From contig JAHDVF020000513.1 of the NCBI GenBank assembly GCA_022606425.2, forward strand, positions 124,001-188,000: a stretch of DNA of 64,000 bases, given 5' to 3'. The DNA is from Lepidostoma basale. Lineage: Eukaryota; Arthropoda; Insecta; Trichoptera; Lepidostomatidae. The translations under genes were made by a program, and so were the position numbers. Within the stretch, counting starts at the first letter, position 1. Every line of letters begins with the position of its first letter. Below the pieces are notes generated by a model. That model was not told the DNA's origin. It made no database searches and saw nothing but the letters and a program-made list of their open reading frames with translations. Shown piece after piece: positions 11,801-22,915 of the stretch.

Positions 11801-11994
11801 ATGTGTAGGTTAGCCATAGGATAATAATATTTATTAATATTTATACCTTGTTTCGTCAAAGTATTTGTCCTGATGAAGTAAAGGACTTGGATCTTCTGCC
11901 ATCCAGATATTAAGCTCTAATGGCTATTCCTCCTGCATCTCTCGGAAATGTGATTTGGTGATTGTTTTATATATTATTACAGTACTTCCTTTTT

Positions 11995-12110
11995 TTATAC
12001 CAGACCAAATACAGCGTGACAATCACACTATCATTGCTGGGTATCGAACCCGAGGGTTTCGGTATGGCAGTCAGAGCTCTTACCACTCTCCCACGAAGGT
12101 CATCATAGTT
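11995..12110 (-). mobile_element. tRNA-derived SINE fragment
   Basis: Minus-strand copy of the SINE described at 29735. The A-box-like and B-box segments are still recognisable but mutated. Confidence 0.7.
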
Positions 12111-12220
12111 AGCATATTATGAAATGAAAAAAAAAATCCCTTTCGTTATAAGGATCAAAGTAATAGCAACATAATCTAGAGTACCATAGTTTTTAACAGA
12201 ATACCATCAGTATGGGTAAT

Positions 12221-12432
12221 TTATGAGTATTTATTCCTTCCATGGTTATGCTGCTCGTTCACGTACACGATGGTGTCGTCGATGGTGTGGATTTTAGCCT
12301 TGCAGCCACGACTGTTGTGGGTGGAGCATTTCCAACGTGTCTTATTAGTCGCCAGGTGAGTTATGTGCTTTCCGTAAGTAAAATGGCCGTATTTAATTAA
12401 CTTGGAACCGCATCGCCCGGGAATATATACAG
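12221..12432 (-). CDS. mod(mdg4): FLYWCH-type alternative terminal exon, short form without usual tail
   Basis: Acceptor TTTCAG, then CT + 69 codons + TAA, giving 70 residues with no usable ATG, so start-codon ORF callers miss it. It begins AVYIPGRCGSK. The core has HFTYG (17-21), a single W34 instead of WW, C36, C44 and H62-x-H64. Translation stops six residues after the last His, so the usual K-Y-x-x-T-x-x-G tail is missing. The reading frame is clean, which argues for function, but the lost tryptophan and short tail may mean specialised or decaying function. Confidence 0.75.
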
Positions 12433-12469
12433 CTGAAATGAATTAGAGAGGTTTTTGATGAATGAATTA

Positions 12470-12975
12470 GAGAATCATGTTAGAGAGGGTTCAGAAAAGA
12501 TTTCTGAGATATCTCTACATGAGGGAGTTTGGTAACTATCCGTGGCTTTATCCCACTGCATTCCTCTTGGGCATGCTGGGGACCAATAGTTTACAGATAA
12601 GAAGGGATGGGTGCACACTTACCCATTTCTTCAGACTTATCAGGGGATTCTTTGAGAATTCCGTCATCTTGGAGGCTATCCATCTTTATGTTCCGGATGG
12701 TTATCTTCGACAGCGTCAGCACAGACTGTTTTATCTCCCAACATGCAGAACCAACCTGCCTCTGGTAATGCCAGTGGGGAGAGCAATCAAACTGCTGAAC
12801 ATTATCGCTTCGGAGATCGATGTCTTTCATATTCGTGAAAGTACGTTCAGAAGACAAATACTCTCGACTTTGGAGAGTATCTTGTATTCCTAATGTCGAA
12901 CCATCTCTCATGCGTTCCTGGTATTATATATTTATTATGTTTTACCTGTTCTCAATAGATGCCTTAAACTATTAG
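12470..12975 (+). mobile_element. Jockey-like LINE 3' fragment
   Basis: A 138-codon open frame (12477-12893) starting LERVQKRFLRYLY and ending FRRQILSTLESILYS is the end of a Jockey-type reverse transcriptase ORF. It is 5'-truncated, with the 3' untranslated tail following. The family recurs at 2095, 2850, 6035, 16010, 49255 and, inverted, at 60905-61380. Confidence 0.8.
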
Positions 12976-13204
12976 GTGTATAACTTTGCTTCCGCCATTT
13001 TGCAATAGATGGCAGTAGCGGTAAGTGGTAATTGGAATAAATAGATCTTAGATGTCATACAATAAGCTTAAGTATTTGTAAACATAACGCCATCGAAATA
13101 TTAGTCGATTTGTGTCTGCATCATAAAGTTATTCCCGATTAAACATGTCAGCTTACGAGCCAAATTCTTGTCATTTGCGGGAGGTTTTAATTTAATGCTT
13201 TAAT
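12971..13204 (+). repeat. mariner 5' terminal region
   Basis: 'ttaggtgtataactttgctt' is the likely 5' terminal repeat, about 230 bp before the transposase start. A second copy of the first 100 bp is at 11701. No inverted match is seen just after 14185, so the 3' end is missing or diverged. Confidence 0.55.
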
Positions 13205-14185
13205 ATGAAGAAATCTGCGGCTGAGGCTCATCGAATGCTCTCAAATACCTATGGTGAGGCCGCTATTAGTGAAAGAGCGTGCAGAGAGTGGTTTCAACGC
13301 TTCAAGAACGGTGATTTTAACGTCGAAGACCAGCATGGCGGTGGAAGAGAGAAGGTTTTCGAAGATGCAGAATTGGAGGCATTACTTGAACAAGACTCGT
13401 GTCAAACGCAACAAGAATTGGCAGGATCATTGGGAGTGACGCAACCAGCCATTTCAAAACGCCTGAAAGTCATGGGAATGATTCAGAAACAAGGAAATTG
13501 GGTGCCGTACGAGTTGAAGCCGAGAGATGTTGAACGGCGTTTGTGTGTTTGTGAACAGCTGCTTGCAAGGCAAAGACGGAAGGGATTTCTGCATCGCATT
13601 GTGACTGGGGACGAGAAATGGGTTCATTACGATAATCCCAAGCGCAGAAAATCATGGGGATATCCCGGCCATGCTTCCACGTCGACGGCCAAACCGAATA
13701 TTCACGGTTCCAAGGTTATGCTCAGTATTTGGTGGGACCAGCTCGGCGTAGTGTATTATGAGTTGTTAAAACCGACTGAAACAATCACAGGCGATCGTTA
13801 TCGAACGCAATTAATGCGTTTGAGCCGAGCATTGAAAGACAAACGGCCGCAATACAACGAGAGACATGATAAAGTGATTTTACAGCATGACAATGCTCGA
13901 CCCCATGTTGCGAAAGTGGTCAAGACATACTTGGAAACTTTGAAATGGGAAGTCCTACCCCACCCGCCGTATTCTCCAGACGTTGCTCCCTCGGACTATC
14001 ACTTGTTTCGATCAATGGCACACGGCCTAGCTGACCAGCACTTCCGGTCTTATGAAGAAGTAAAAAATTGGATCGATTCGTGGATCGCTTCAAAAGATGA
14101 CCAGTTTTTTCAACGCGGGATTCGTATGCTGCCCGAAAGATGGGAGAAAGTAGTGGCCAGCGATGGACAATACTTTGAATCATAA
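13205..14185 (+). CDS. mariner (DD34D) transposase, uninterrupted
   Basis: 326-codon open frame without stops or frameshifts. The N-terminal half holds the paired helix-turn-helix region (SERACREWFQRF about 22-33; TQQELAGSLGVTQPAIS about 68-84), followed by WVPYELKP. The catalytic triad is present: TGDEKW, HDNARPH, and the last Asp of YSPDVAPSDYHLF, with 34 residues between the second and third Asp, the hallmark of mariner. The length fits the usual 330-350 residues, slightly short at the N-terminus. It lies in an intron of the array on the opposite strand. The copy looks young, but the absent 3' terminal repeat suggests it may not move. Confidence 0.93.
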   Translation: MKKSAAEAHRMLSNTYGEAAISERACREWFQRFKNGDFNVEDQHGGGREKVFEDAELEALLEQDSCQTQQELAGSLGVTQPAISKRLKVMGMIQKQGNWVPYELKPRDVERRLCVCEQLLARQRRKGFLHRIVTGDEKWVHYDNPKRRKSWGYPGHASTSTAKPNIHGSKVMLSIWWDQLGVVYYELLKPTETITGDRYRTQLMRLSRALKDKRPQYNERHDKVILQHDNARPHVAKVVKTYLETLKWEVLPHPPYSPDVAPSDYHLFRSMAHGLADQHFRSYEEVKNWIDSWIASKDDQFFQRGIRMLPERWEKVVASDGQYFES

Positions 14186-14359
14186 ATTTTTTATTTATTT
14201 TTATTTTTATTTACTAATAAATAATAAGTGCCATATATACATAATTCATAATTTATTATATTACCCTGATGAAACTTGGGTCCAAGCAAAACTTGTTGGC
14301 TTCAATATTATATTAACTATGGTTACCGTGGTTAAATATGAGGTGTTATATTTTTTTTA

Positions 14360-14590
14360 TAATTTTATATTCCAGAAGGTAGAACATCACGAATTTCCAG
14401 ATGGGTGCCTCGCGAAAAGAGACCAAGAGGCAGACCGAGGAAAATATGGGCGGATTGCGTGAAACAAGACTGGGAGAAAATGGAAGGAGCTGGGGAATGG
14501 AGAGAGATAGTCAGAGACAGAAGTCAGTGGAGGACCATTGTGGAAGAGGCCAAGTCCCACACCGGGATGTAGCGCCGAGAAATGAATGAT
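14360..14590 (+). mobile_element. LINE C-terminal fragment
   Basis: Frame 14403-14573 reads VPREKRPRGRPRKIW, ADCVKQDW, then DRSQWRTIVEEAKSHTGM and a stop, a typical LINE ORF2 end. The rest is lost. Confidence 0.75.
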
Positions 14591-14744
14591 TTTTTTATTT
14601 CCCTGATATACCTTGGTTCCAAGCAAAACTAGTTGGCATCAATTATAATAACCATACCGTGGTTAAAAAGTGTTTAATTATTTTATATATAGTTTAAAAT
14701 ATCTCACCACAAAGTGAGTGCTTCATATGAAGATTTAAAGAGTA

Positions 14745-14989
14745 TTATGTTAATTTGATGTAATCTCCCTTCAACGTTTTGAAGTAATATGGCGGTGGAT
14801 GGTTGTGGATTTCGTTAACTTTTAGAAGAGTATTGACGTTGGTGACGGCTGAGGCGGGGCACTGGTACTTGCCCATGGAGGAACAGCGCCACCAACCTTT
14901 CCCGTTGCGAATCCTGGTGGCCAAACAGTACGTGAACCTGTTGACCATCAACAAGCTCTTCTTTCCTCTCAACGATGGAATGAAAGACA
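14745..14989 (-). CDS. mod(mdg4): FLYWCH-type alternative terminal exon
   Basis: Acceptor TTTGCAG, then TG completes a codon; starts VSFIPSLRGKK. The core is SLLMVNRFTY (12-21), NGKGWWRC (29-36), C36, C44 and H62-x-H64, followed by PPPYYFKTLKGDYIKLT and the stop. All ligands are intact. The fourth position after C44 keeps the A-S-A-V-T block. Acceptor, core and tail all match the array consensus, making this one of the most canonical exons. Confidence 0.87.
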
Positions 14990-15220
14990 CTGCAAAGAAA
15001 ATGAAAAAAAAAAACAGTAATATCTATGTTATACAATATACTCAAACATGAAGAATAATATGCTCAAAATACGAAAGAAACTCCGAGTATGTTTGCAAGC
15101 GGAAGCAAACATTGTATTGTAAAACATCATATTTTCATCCACTTGCAAACTGGCATCTGTTATTTATACCTTTATTTTGTAGCTACTACTAATGATTGGG
15201 AAAACAGTGAGTTACATATT

Positions 15221-15547
15221 AAGGATTTTAGTATCTCAATAGAGACGAAGATGTAAATTGTTTTTGGAAACAGAATATGGTGGTCGAGGCGTTTACAGGA
15301 CTTATGACCTGTCATTGGTTGGGTTAAGCGATCGCTTTATGTAATACAACATTCCCCATTTCTCCCTTCTTACGACCACCACGTCTGACAACTTTTTGAA
15401 AGATGTGTATATGCTACTTTGTTGAGAAACACTTCACATTTTTTTGTTCAATCTACACTAGCGCCATCTGTTAAGATATTCTCGACCACCATATTCTGTT
15501 TCCAAAAACAATTTACATCTTCGTGTCTATTGAGATACTAAAATCCT
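15221..15547. repeat. TIR/MITE family A, symmetrical copy
   Basis: Clear terminal inverted repeats about 65 bp long: 'gtatctcaatagagacgaag' near 15231 and its complement near 15520-15540, plus a paired 'aacagaatatggtggtcga' block. This copy shows the family is a palindrome-ended element of about 330 bp. The 'cccgcaatgggtaaaatcca' module follows at 15560. Confidence 0.85.
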
Positions 15548-15639
15548 TAAAATGATTAACCCGCAATGGGTAAAATCCAGTATTTGTCTACAAGTATTAT
15601 ATTTGTATACATTCAAAAACAAAACAGTGAGTTACACAT

Positions 15640-15815
15640 TATTATTCTTCTTAGTGCAGGCCTTGTGGACTGTTTCTTAAGATGAATTGGCCTCCTGTGA
15701 GGTCGACTTCCAGCTGTCGATGGTCTGCCCGGAGGTCGTCTACCTTGGGGTTGGCCGTGTAACACAATGTGGAGTCTGAGTGGATCCATTCTCCTTACAT
15801 GCGCATACCAGTATC
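15640..15815 (-). mobile_element. LINE C-terminal fragment
   Basis: The minus strand reads YWYAHVRRMDPLRL, then GRRPPGRPS, matching the RMD..R-type tail of 666-985 in a diverged form. Confidence 0.6.
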
Positions 15816-15824
15816 TTGTATTTT

Positions 15825-16005
15825 GCCTTCCCCACCTAACACCCTTGGGATACATTCTCCGCAACGAGAAATACGGTCTGTTGCATCTCATTATAAAAGG
15901 GGAGATTGAGGATAGACGCGGTGTGGAAAGACCCAGATGTCCTGGATGGAAAACATCAGAGAGTGGACCGGAATTCGGAAGGTGTGGAGTTGTTTCGGCA
16001 AGCAC
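15825..16005 (+). mobile_element. LINE C-terminal fragment
   Basis: Reads GYILRNEKYGLLHLIIKGEIEDRRGV, the same block as 29635-29725 and, more diverged, 39890-39980. It is fused directly to Jockey-like sequence at 16010. Confidence 0.6.
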
Positions 16006-16262
16006 AGGAGAAATAGTCTGCAGTAGTCTGCTGAACGCGGTCTCCTCGGAGATCGACGTCTTTCATGTTAGTGAAAGTACGTTCAGAAGGCAAATACTCT
16101 TAATTCTGGAGAGTATCCTGTCTTCCTAATGTTGAACCATCTCTTATGCGTTTCTGGTAGTATACTATATTTAATATATTATTTTACCTGTTCTCAATAG
16201 ATGCCTTAAAAATAAAATTTGTAATGTCTGTTGATGAAATAAACTGATTTGATTTGATTTGA
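16006..16262 (+). mobile_element. Jockey-like LINE 3' end
   Basis: Coding end (SEIDVFHVSESTFRRQIL) with a stop at 16127-16129, then the full 3' untranslated tail to 'ttgatttgatttga'. Confidence 0.7.
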
Positions 16263-16489
16263 ATAGTATTACGCCAGAGTGATAGCCGACATCGGGACGA
16301 GCTGACATGGCACTTTGAGAAGAAGAAGATTAAATCACTTACTAACGATCACAATATATATTTCTTTAATGATGTCATTTTGTGCATTTATTCTTCACTT
16401 AAGTTTCAATCATAGAGATTTGTTTGCAACAAAGTGTAGTTTTGTTGGTTCTTGGGGTGTCACTTAGACCTGTAATGTGTAGTTTTCCA

Positions 16490-16935
16490 TTGATTTCCAT
16501 ATTTTTGTATACAACAGGTTATTTGAACCCAATTACTGTTTACATTTTTTCAGCTATTGTTATATGAACCACATTCCACATGTTTGTATACAACAGGCTA
16601 ATTGAACCCAATTACTGTATACATTATTTCAGCTATTGTTATATGAATCACATTGCACATGTTTGTATACAACAGGTTATTTGAACCCAATTACTGTTTA
16701 CATTTTTTCGTCTATTGTTATATGAACCCCATTCCACATGTTTGTATACAACAGGCTAATTGAACCCAATTACTGTATACAATTTTTCAGCTATTGTTAT
16801 ATGAACTACATTGCACATGTTTGTATACAACAGGTTATTTGAACCCAATTACTGTATACATTTTTCAGCTATAGTTATGTAAACCACATTCCACATGTTT
16901 ATATACAACAGGTTATTTGAACATATAACTTTATA
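16490..16935. repeat. Minisatellite, about 78-bp unit, 5-6 copies
   Basis: Each unit contains 'gtatacaacaggttatttga', 'acccaattactgt' and 'agctattgttatatga'. Units alternate between 'ggttatttg' and 'ggctaattg' variants, so a two-unit block was copied. A lone unit lies inverted at 29925-29975. Confidence 0.9.
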
Positions 16936-16974
16936 CAATTTTAGTAGGCATCTAGTCTACCACCATTTTAATAA

Positions 16975-17092
16975 TCACGTAAATTTTACCAGATCAAAGA
17001 CAGCGTGATTTATTTTACTACAGTGTCATCACCAAGACCTTCGGTGTGGCAATCATAGCTGTTGCCACTCTGTCACGATGGTCGTCATGTGC
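16975..17092 (-). mobile_element. tRNA-derived SINE fragment
   Basis: Diverged minus-strand copy beginning at 'accagatcaaagacagcgtg'. It directly follows the minisatellite, the same association as at 29735-29975. Confidence 0.65.
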
Positions 17093-17439
17093 CAATAATA
17101 TAGAGATAAAAAAACATGATATTTGCATTTACCAGATTTATTAATCGAATAAAAACGTCAGTAATACATAAAGTATGAAATAAAATTAAAATTATAGAAT
17201 ACACTCGTAGCGAAAGAGAATGGTACTGAGATGAATTCGTTCGCAAAAATAATGCTAAATCGTATAATCTGAGAAAAAAATAATCTATATAAATAAAAGC
17301 CAAAGTGTGTTATTGTGCTTAAACTTTACAGCATTTTTTTTAGATAATCCATTGTTTTGGCGGAAACACTTTGATATTTCAATATTAATAACTGTTTAAA
17401 AAAATAAAAAAATAATAAAAAACTTTGTTATAAATATCT

Positions 17440-17520
17440 CAATTGATTATATTTTCTCGCGCCAGCTGTTCCGTTAACCGATGATAGCATCGTCAGGTCC
17501 TAAAATCAACTCTATTGTTT
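17440..17520. repeat. Repeat family E fragment
   Basis: Contains 'ccgatgatagcatcgtcagg', related to segments at 43250-43330 and 58105-58270 that share a short foldback around 'cagctgtt' and ATG/CAT palindromes. Confidence 0.4.
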
Positions 17521-17715
17521 TTTTAATATCAAAACGGTACTTATAAAATACGCCTCGTATTAATGTTGTTGATTGATATTTCTCGGTAGAAATTCATTGA
17601 AAAGATGAAAATATAAAATTCCTTTATAAAATGTATTTAGTTTAATTTCACTTGATTTTATGGCTTCGACTGGTTTCAGTGGTTCGCTGCCATTTTTTTT
17701 GTAACAGGTTAGAAA

Positions 17716-17915
17716 AAATGGCGATAGATTAGCTACATATTTCATGACATGTAATTTGTAGCCAATTTGTCGCCATTTTATTGTCACATGAATTCTACAC
17801 CAGACCAAAGATAGTGTGACAATCACACTACCATCGCCGGAAATCGAACCCGGGACCTTATGTGTGGCAGTAATAGCTCTTGCGACTCTTACACGAATGT
17901 CGTATTCTCATCTTA
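17716..17915 (-). mobile_element. tRNA-derived SINE
   Basis: Minus-strand copy holding the B-box (GGTTCGATTTCC-like on that strand), the 'tgtgattgtcacactatctt' body and the 'aaaatggcgacaaattgg' 3' region. Confidence 0.75.
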
Positions 17916-18222
17916 TGGTGGTCCTGACAACAAGATTAAATCGAATGAAATTAAACTAAATATATATTATTAGGGATTTCGGAATAAATGAAAATATTAT
18001 CATTATTTTAATGACATTATTATTTTCCAAAATGCCACAGAATTACACCCAAAAAGTCAATTTTTTTTATGGCGTATCGTCCGAAAGGATCATTGGTCCC
18101 TTTTTCTTTAAAAATGAAACCGTTGTCGCAGTTACCTGCTTAATGTAAAAACATGGTTTGAGGGTGCCAACTTTTCGAAACCATTCATCCACGGAACCCC
18201 TGCGCACACTGACAGACTAAGT

Positions 18223-18394
18223 TAGGGTACGGCCACACCGGAGTGCCTGGGTCAGAGGCTAGGTGGCCACCAGGCGAACTAACATATGATGTACTATGGG
18301 ACCGGCCACACTATAGGGTTCGCGTCACAAGGCGTGATCACAAACGAATTGTGTCTTGACGCCTACCCAGGCACTCTGGTGTGGCCATACCCCT
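18223..18394. repeat. MITE with long terminal inverted repeats
   Basis: The 5' end 'ttagggtacggccacaccgg' followed by 'agtgcctgggt' is matched, inverted, by 'acccaggcactctggtgtgg' followed by 'ccatacccctaac'. About 170 bp in all, non-coding. Class not determined. Confidence 0.9.
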
Positions 18395-18523
18395 AACAGT
18401 TTGTCCAATTTCTCAGTTATCGAACACTATAAAGTTGCGCCACCCTGTAGTTTTAAATTGAAATACTTAATCAGAAGCACCGTCACAGAAAGATGGGATT
18501 ACTGCAATACCCGATGCTTAATT

Positions 18524-18756
18524 TTATATTTTTACGAAATCTCCACCCGCCGTTGTATAGAACTTCTGCGGGTGATGATTGTGACCCTCCGTGTAACTGA
18601 TCAACTTGCCGTGTTTGGTGATAGCTTTGGACTTACACTTGTATTTTGTCTTCGAAGAGCACTGCCACCACCCCCTCTCGTTTTTCATTCTTGTGGATAA
18701 ACCGTATATGTACCCGTCTATCATAAGCAGTTTTCCATTCGCAGATACACAAGCAA
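18524..18756 (-). CDS. mod(mdg4): FLYWCH-type alternative terminal exon
   Basis: Acceptor AATTACAG, then TT; starts VACVSANGKLLMIDGY. The core is LLMIDGYIY (10-18), RGWWQC (28-33), C33, C41 and H59-x-H61, ending HPQKFYTTAGGDFVKI. The N-terminus lacks the I-P-S motif and resembles 29098 (x-V-S-x-N-G-K), as does the Q in the H-x-P-Q tail. It belongs with 23376 and 29098 as a subgroup. Confidence 0.85.
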
Positions 18757-18759
18757 CTG

Positions 18760-19455
18760 TAATTAAATATTTAAATTAAACGTTAACAATGTTCGATTAA
18801 AAACACGTGCCACCCTTTTTAAAAACAGAGAACCAAACATTTATTCAATTTAGAGCGGAGTTTAGAGCACAGAGTTTCAAAAGGTCTGCGTGCTGCTGCT
18901 TCTCAGAAGACGTTCTGAAATCCAATCTCCTGTCCAAAAACAATAAGCTACTTATTTTTTTGTTTAGTTTGCGAGTGGGATGAATGAAAGTCACATATAG
19001 TAAACGTCAGTATTTATTGTAAATGCAGTATACACAATGTTAATTTGAGTTAACGCGGTTTTAGACGTGCGTGCACGTGGACGTCCGAGGCCAAAGTGGG
19101 CGCATAACAGCAGCATAATAGCCTATGTTGTAATGCAGATGACAGTATACATAATATTTATCAATGCGCAGGCGTAACTTGTCGAGAGGCATGGGATTGG
19201 TATTCTCACAAATCTACCGGTTTGAGAATATGTTTCTAAGAGTAATCCTGGGGCCCAGATGAAATGTTGCAGCAGGAACTTGAAGGCATAGTAACAATCA
19301 AGAGATTCGCAAAATGACACAGCAGCCACTTAAATTAAGACCCGGTCGCCTAGAATCGACTGAAATTCCAGAGCAATTCTAGACCCTGTACGCGTCAATA
19401 GCCGGAGTAAGATATCCAGAAGGCCTAGATAGTGTGTAATGCGTAACGTTAATGT
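18760..19455. other. No gene recognised
   Basis: Intron-like. The 68-codon minus-strand frame at 19123-19329 has no recognisable motif, no acceptor in phase and no Cys/His module, so I do not call it. Confidence 0.5.
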
Positions 19456-19461
19456 TTTAGC

Positions 19462-19626
19462 ACAAATTTCGGCGACCGGGCCTTTGCTGTAGCTGGCCCC
19501 TCGGCCTGGAACGGTCTCCCTGCAGACTTAAAGTGCATTGAAAACCCGTCAGAGTTTAGATCGAGGCTCAAAATGCACCTGTTCAAACTGTCCTATCCTG
19601 GTGCAAATGTTGATCGACTGCGTTAG
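19462..19626 (+). mobile_element. CR1-like LINE C-terminal fragment
   Basis: Frame with FGDRAFAVAGPSAWNGLP and LKCIENPSEFRSRLK, then a stop at 19624-19626. Same tail type as 6877 and 26179. Confidence 0.8.
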
Positions 19627-19689
19627 GTGCAGCCGCCATACTAAAATGTTTTTTTTTTTAACAAAAAAGTTTGTAATCATTCTGGTCAA

Positions 19690-20096
19690 TTCTTTGGCAT
19701 ATAGATAGGAGTGATATCTCCAGGCGGCTTCTAAACAATGCGCTAATGGCGATAGCCTTCACATTGTGTTAATAAAGTAGTTTGCTAAATGCTAAAAATT
19801 AATCTCCATAGATGCCGTTAGTGTGTGGATTATATAGATTAATCTTAAAAAATTAACATATGTAATCAAATCTACATAGATGGCGTATGTGAAGATAAGC
19901 ATAGATTTGTAACATATATACAACCTCCAAAAATTTGTCTTACGTGGTCATAAAGAAATAGGTGGAATGGGGATTGTTGTAATTACATAAAGCGTGCGCT
20001 TAACCCAACCAATGACAGGTCATAAGTCCTGTAAACACCTTAATCAACCATATTCAGTTTTCAGTTTGCATCTTCGTCTCTATTGAGATACAATAA
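19690..20096. repeat. TIR/MITE family A, inverted copy
   Basis: Reverse orientation of the block order seen at 20870-21320 ('aacccaaccaatgacaggtc', 'cttcgtctctattgagatac'). Confidence 0.75.
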
Positions 20097-20099
20097 GAA

Positions 20100-20250
20100 A
20101 TATATATCTTTAACAAAATGTTAATTTTGACAAAATGTTTATTTTTAGCAAAAATGTTAATTTTTCACAAAATGTTCATTTAAATTTTTTTTTATATTTT
20201 TTAACAAAATGTTTATTCTGAACCAAAATGTTTATTTTCAACTAGTTCAT
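20100..20250. repeat. Short tandem repeat of 'acaaaatgtttattttt' units
   Basis: Six to seven degenerate 17-25 bp units with the core AAAATGTTNATTTT. Confidence 0.7.
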
Positions 20251-20504
20251 AAAATGGAGCTACAGCGCCCTTGAAATGATTAATTCATAAAAATGGCGCT
20301 ATACAAATCATCGAATTTATTATTATATTTTTATTATTATTTAGCTGATCTGACGAAGCTATGCGAAAGGGATTGCTGGGCGTAAAAGGCGTAGGACGGA
20401 GGAGCTTGGAATATCATCATTAAGGAGGCTTAATATTAAGTTGGTTAAAATAAATACAAACACAATTGTTTAGTAAAGTTTATTTCTTTTTTTGAAAACA
20501 TTTT

Positions 20505-20645
20505 ATGAGGCCCGCCACACACCCGAAACTGTTTTAGAACATAGCGGCGTCTTTTCGTCAGTTTCGCTCTTGCACATTCTATATATTTATGAATGGAACA
20601 AAGCAAAAGGGACCCCAGGCCACACTTAATCTACAGACTCTAAAA
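20505..20645. repeat. Interspersed repeat family B fragment
   Basis: Shares block order with 59490-59650 ('gaagctgtt', 'cgtcagcttcact', 'ggacccagaccacatttaa'-like). Class unknown. Confidence 0.5.
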
Positions 20646-20865
20646 ATAATACTCTTATATAACTCACACTGTTACAAAGATACAAAAGACACAAAAAATA
20701 CACTCAACAAGAAAAAAATATATAAAAGCATAAATATGTAATCGATAAAAACAGGTTAACAAGACTGTACAGGTTAACACAGCTTCTTTAAAATACTTTG
20801 CCGAGTATCGGACAAGAATAAAAGTCTTAAAATAAATATTTTCAAAAATCAATATTTATTTTCAA

Positions 20866-21325
20866 CATTTTCAATGTATACAAAAACTTGTAGACGAATA
20901 CTGGATTTTACCCATTGCGGGTTATCATTTTTAAGGATTAATTCTATCTCAATAGAGATGAAGATGCAAATTGGAAACAGAATATGGTGTTCGAGGCGTT
21001 TACAGGACTTATGACCTGTCATTGGTTGGGTTAAGCGCACGCTTTATGTAATACAACATCCCCATTCCGCCCTTCTTACGACCACCACGTCTGACAATTT
21101 TTTGGAAGATGTATATATGCTACAATATTGCACTACACTTCACATTTTTAAGTTTAATCTACACTAGCGCCATCTATTAAGATTGGATTAAGCACTAAGC
21201 AGAAGATCTTTATTAACACAATGTGAAAGGCTACCACCATTAATATTACATTGCTAGATAAAGCCTGGAGATGTCTCTCAAATTTTTATGCTATTTTAAC
21301 TTGGACCAGTTTTATTTTTATCTGT
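20866..21325. repeat. TIR/MITE family A, long copy
   Basis: Near full-length match to 2250-2715, including the 'agcattaagcagaagatctt' and 'gcctggagatgtctctc' 3' blocks. Confidence 0.8.
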
Positions 21326-21463
21326 ACATAAGTATATCGGAAATTAATGCTCTCACTCATAGCAGACCTTTCGATTTTTAAATTTGACAAATTTATTGTT
21401 ATTTCTAATATTCCCACTGTAAAAAGTATTTCGAAAAAGAAATATTAATTTCTACTATAAAAG

Positions 21464-21735
21464 GCGGGCCAGACTGTGACAAACATCGGTTTCCAACCAA
21501 CGAGCCAGACTATCTATCTCATTCTACGCCGGGTAAAATAATGCGAGGAAGAGAGATAAACGTACCATGTTTGTTGAATAGTTTGAAAGGATAACCGTAT
21601 GCAGAAACATCCGCGGTTTAACTAAAACCGACGTTTTTACTACGTCTAGAACATGGTTTAAGTTTGAGTAATAACATTCTGTATACAAATTTTGGTTTCA
21701 AACCAGCTTGTTTATCACAGTGTGGCCCGCCTTTA
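21464..21735. repeat. MITE with 'aaaggcgggccacactgtga' termini
   Basis: 5' 'aaaggcgggccagactgtga' pairs with the 3' complement 'tcacagtgtggcccgccttt'. Internal 'aacc' palindromes; about 270 bp. Similar in style to 57505-57745. Confidence 0.85.
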
Positions 21736-22092
21736 AGTGAGCTTGTTTCAATATATTTATTTCACTCATAACCCGGCGTTAAATGTGTAAATTATTCAAT
21801 AAACATACTACGAAACCAGGTATGTTCTTATTCACGAAATTATTGTTCGCAGAGGAATATTTCCGAATACTAGTATATAGATAGTAAATAGATTTGATCT
21901 CATGAGTAATGCAGAATTGTGATTCAAATAAGTATTTTAAAACAATTGAGAGCTGATCCTTACAAAGATAACTAATAAGTAACGAGGTGCACAGTATTAT
22001 ATCAAAAAAGTCAATAATGAATTTTTGATCCCTATTTGGTGTTAAACATTAAGGTTATAACTGTGCAAAGATGCTATGTGATTAAATCATAA

Positions 22093-22352
22093 TATCGCAC
22101 GCTTAATAGAACACTGGCTTAACATAAAAAAGCAAGTTTAGCTCAATCTGACATGAGTCAGTGTTTTAACGAAAACAGTCGAAAAACACGTACAAATGGA
22201 CAGCGTTAACATTGTGAACGATTATCGTACTACGAATGGATAGCGTTAACATTGTGAAAAATAGATGGATGGCGTTAACACAAGCCTCTGTCTAATGGTA
22301 ACTCAATTGTGACCTAAACCATAATCGGTCAGTTTACATTAAGCGTGCGATA
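22093..22352. repeat. MITE with perfect 15-bp terminal inverted repeats
   Basis: 'tatcgcacgcttaat' at 22093-22107 and its exact complement at 22338-22352. The interior carries three 'atagcgttaacattgtgaa'-like repeats (22200-22280). Confidence 0.7.
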
Positions 22353-22915
22353 TAATCAGGAAAAACCCGAATATCATCCAGAAAGAGTACGATAATATGT
22401 TGAACACAAGAGAGCGAGAGAGGAATACTTATATATTTTATTCGAAAGTAATTCGAAATGCACACAATGCGAATGCCCGAGAATGTTTCTGGATTTAAAA
22501 AAAAATCTGAGTATTGTTGTGAGAGTAGTGTAGAAAACAAAAGAACAATTTGGTGTTGTAAATTGTGAACATTTTAACGTGTGTGAGGGAAAAAAAAGAT
22601 TTATGTAAAAAGTCAAAACTTATTAATGATTACAGTTGAATACTGTGTGTAATTTTTTTAAAGGGAAGAAAATCTTTATTTCACGGGTTCCAACTAGTAA
22701 TACAGCTTAGTCCAAACTTCACCCTAAATATGTCACCAGTGGTGACACGTGACACTTATGACAAACAGTTTTTCTCTATCTTCTTATGTTTAAAGCACTT
22801 GGCACCTTTGCATAACCATTCTTCACTACATTGCTTATACTACTTAAAAAATAAACGATATATCCCCGCTGTCGTCCCTACAACTAAAAAGAAAGTATTT
22901 ACAATTTTTTAGAAA
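22353..22915. other. No gene recognised
   Basis: Low-complexity AT-rich sequence; the frames on both strands lack motifs or splice boundaries. Confidence 0.5.

Noticed and set aside
12477..12893. 138-codon frame as a host gene
   Set aside because: Jockey-like LINE ORF end, repeated at several places in the window.
16490..16935. CRISPR-like array
   Set aside because: Units are contiguous 78-bp tandem repeats without unique spacers, in a eukaryotic context.
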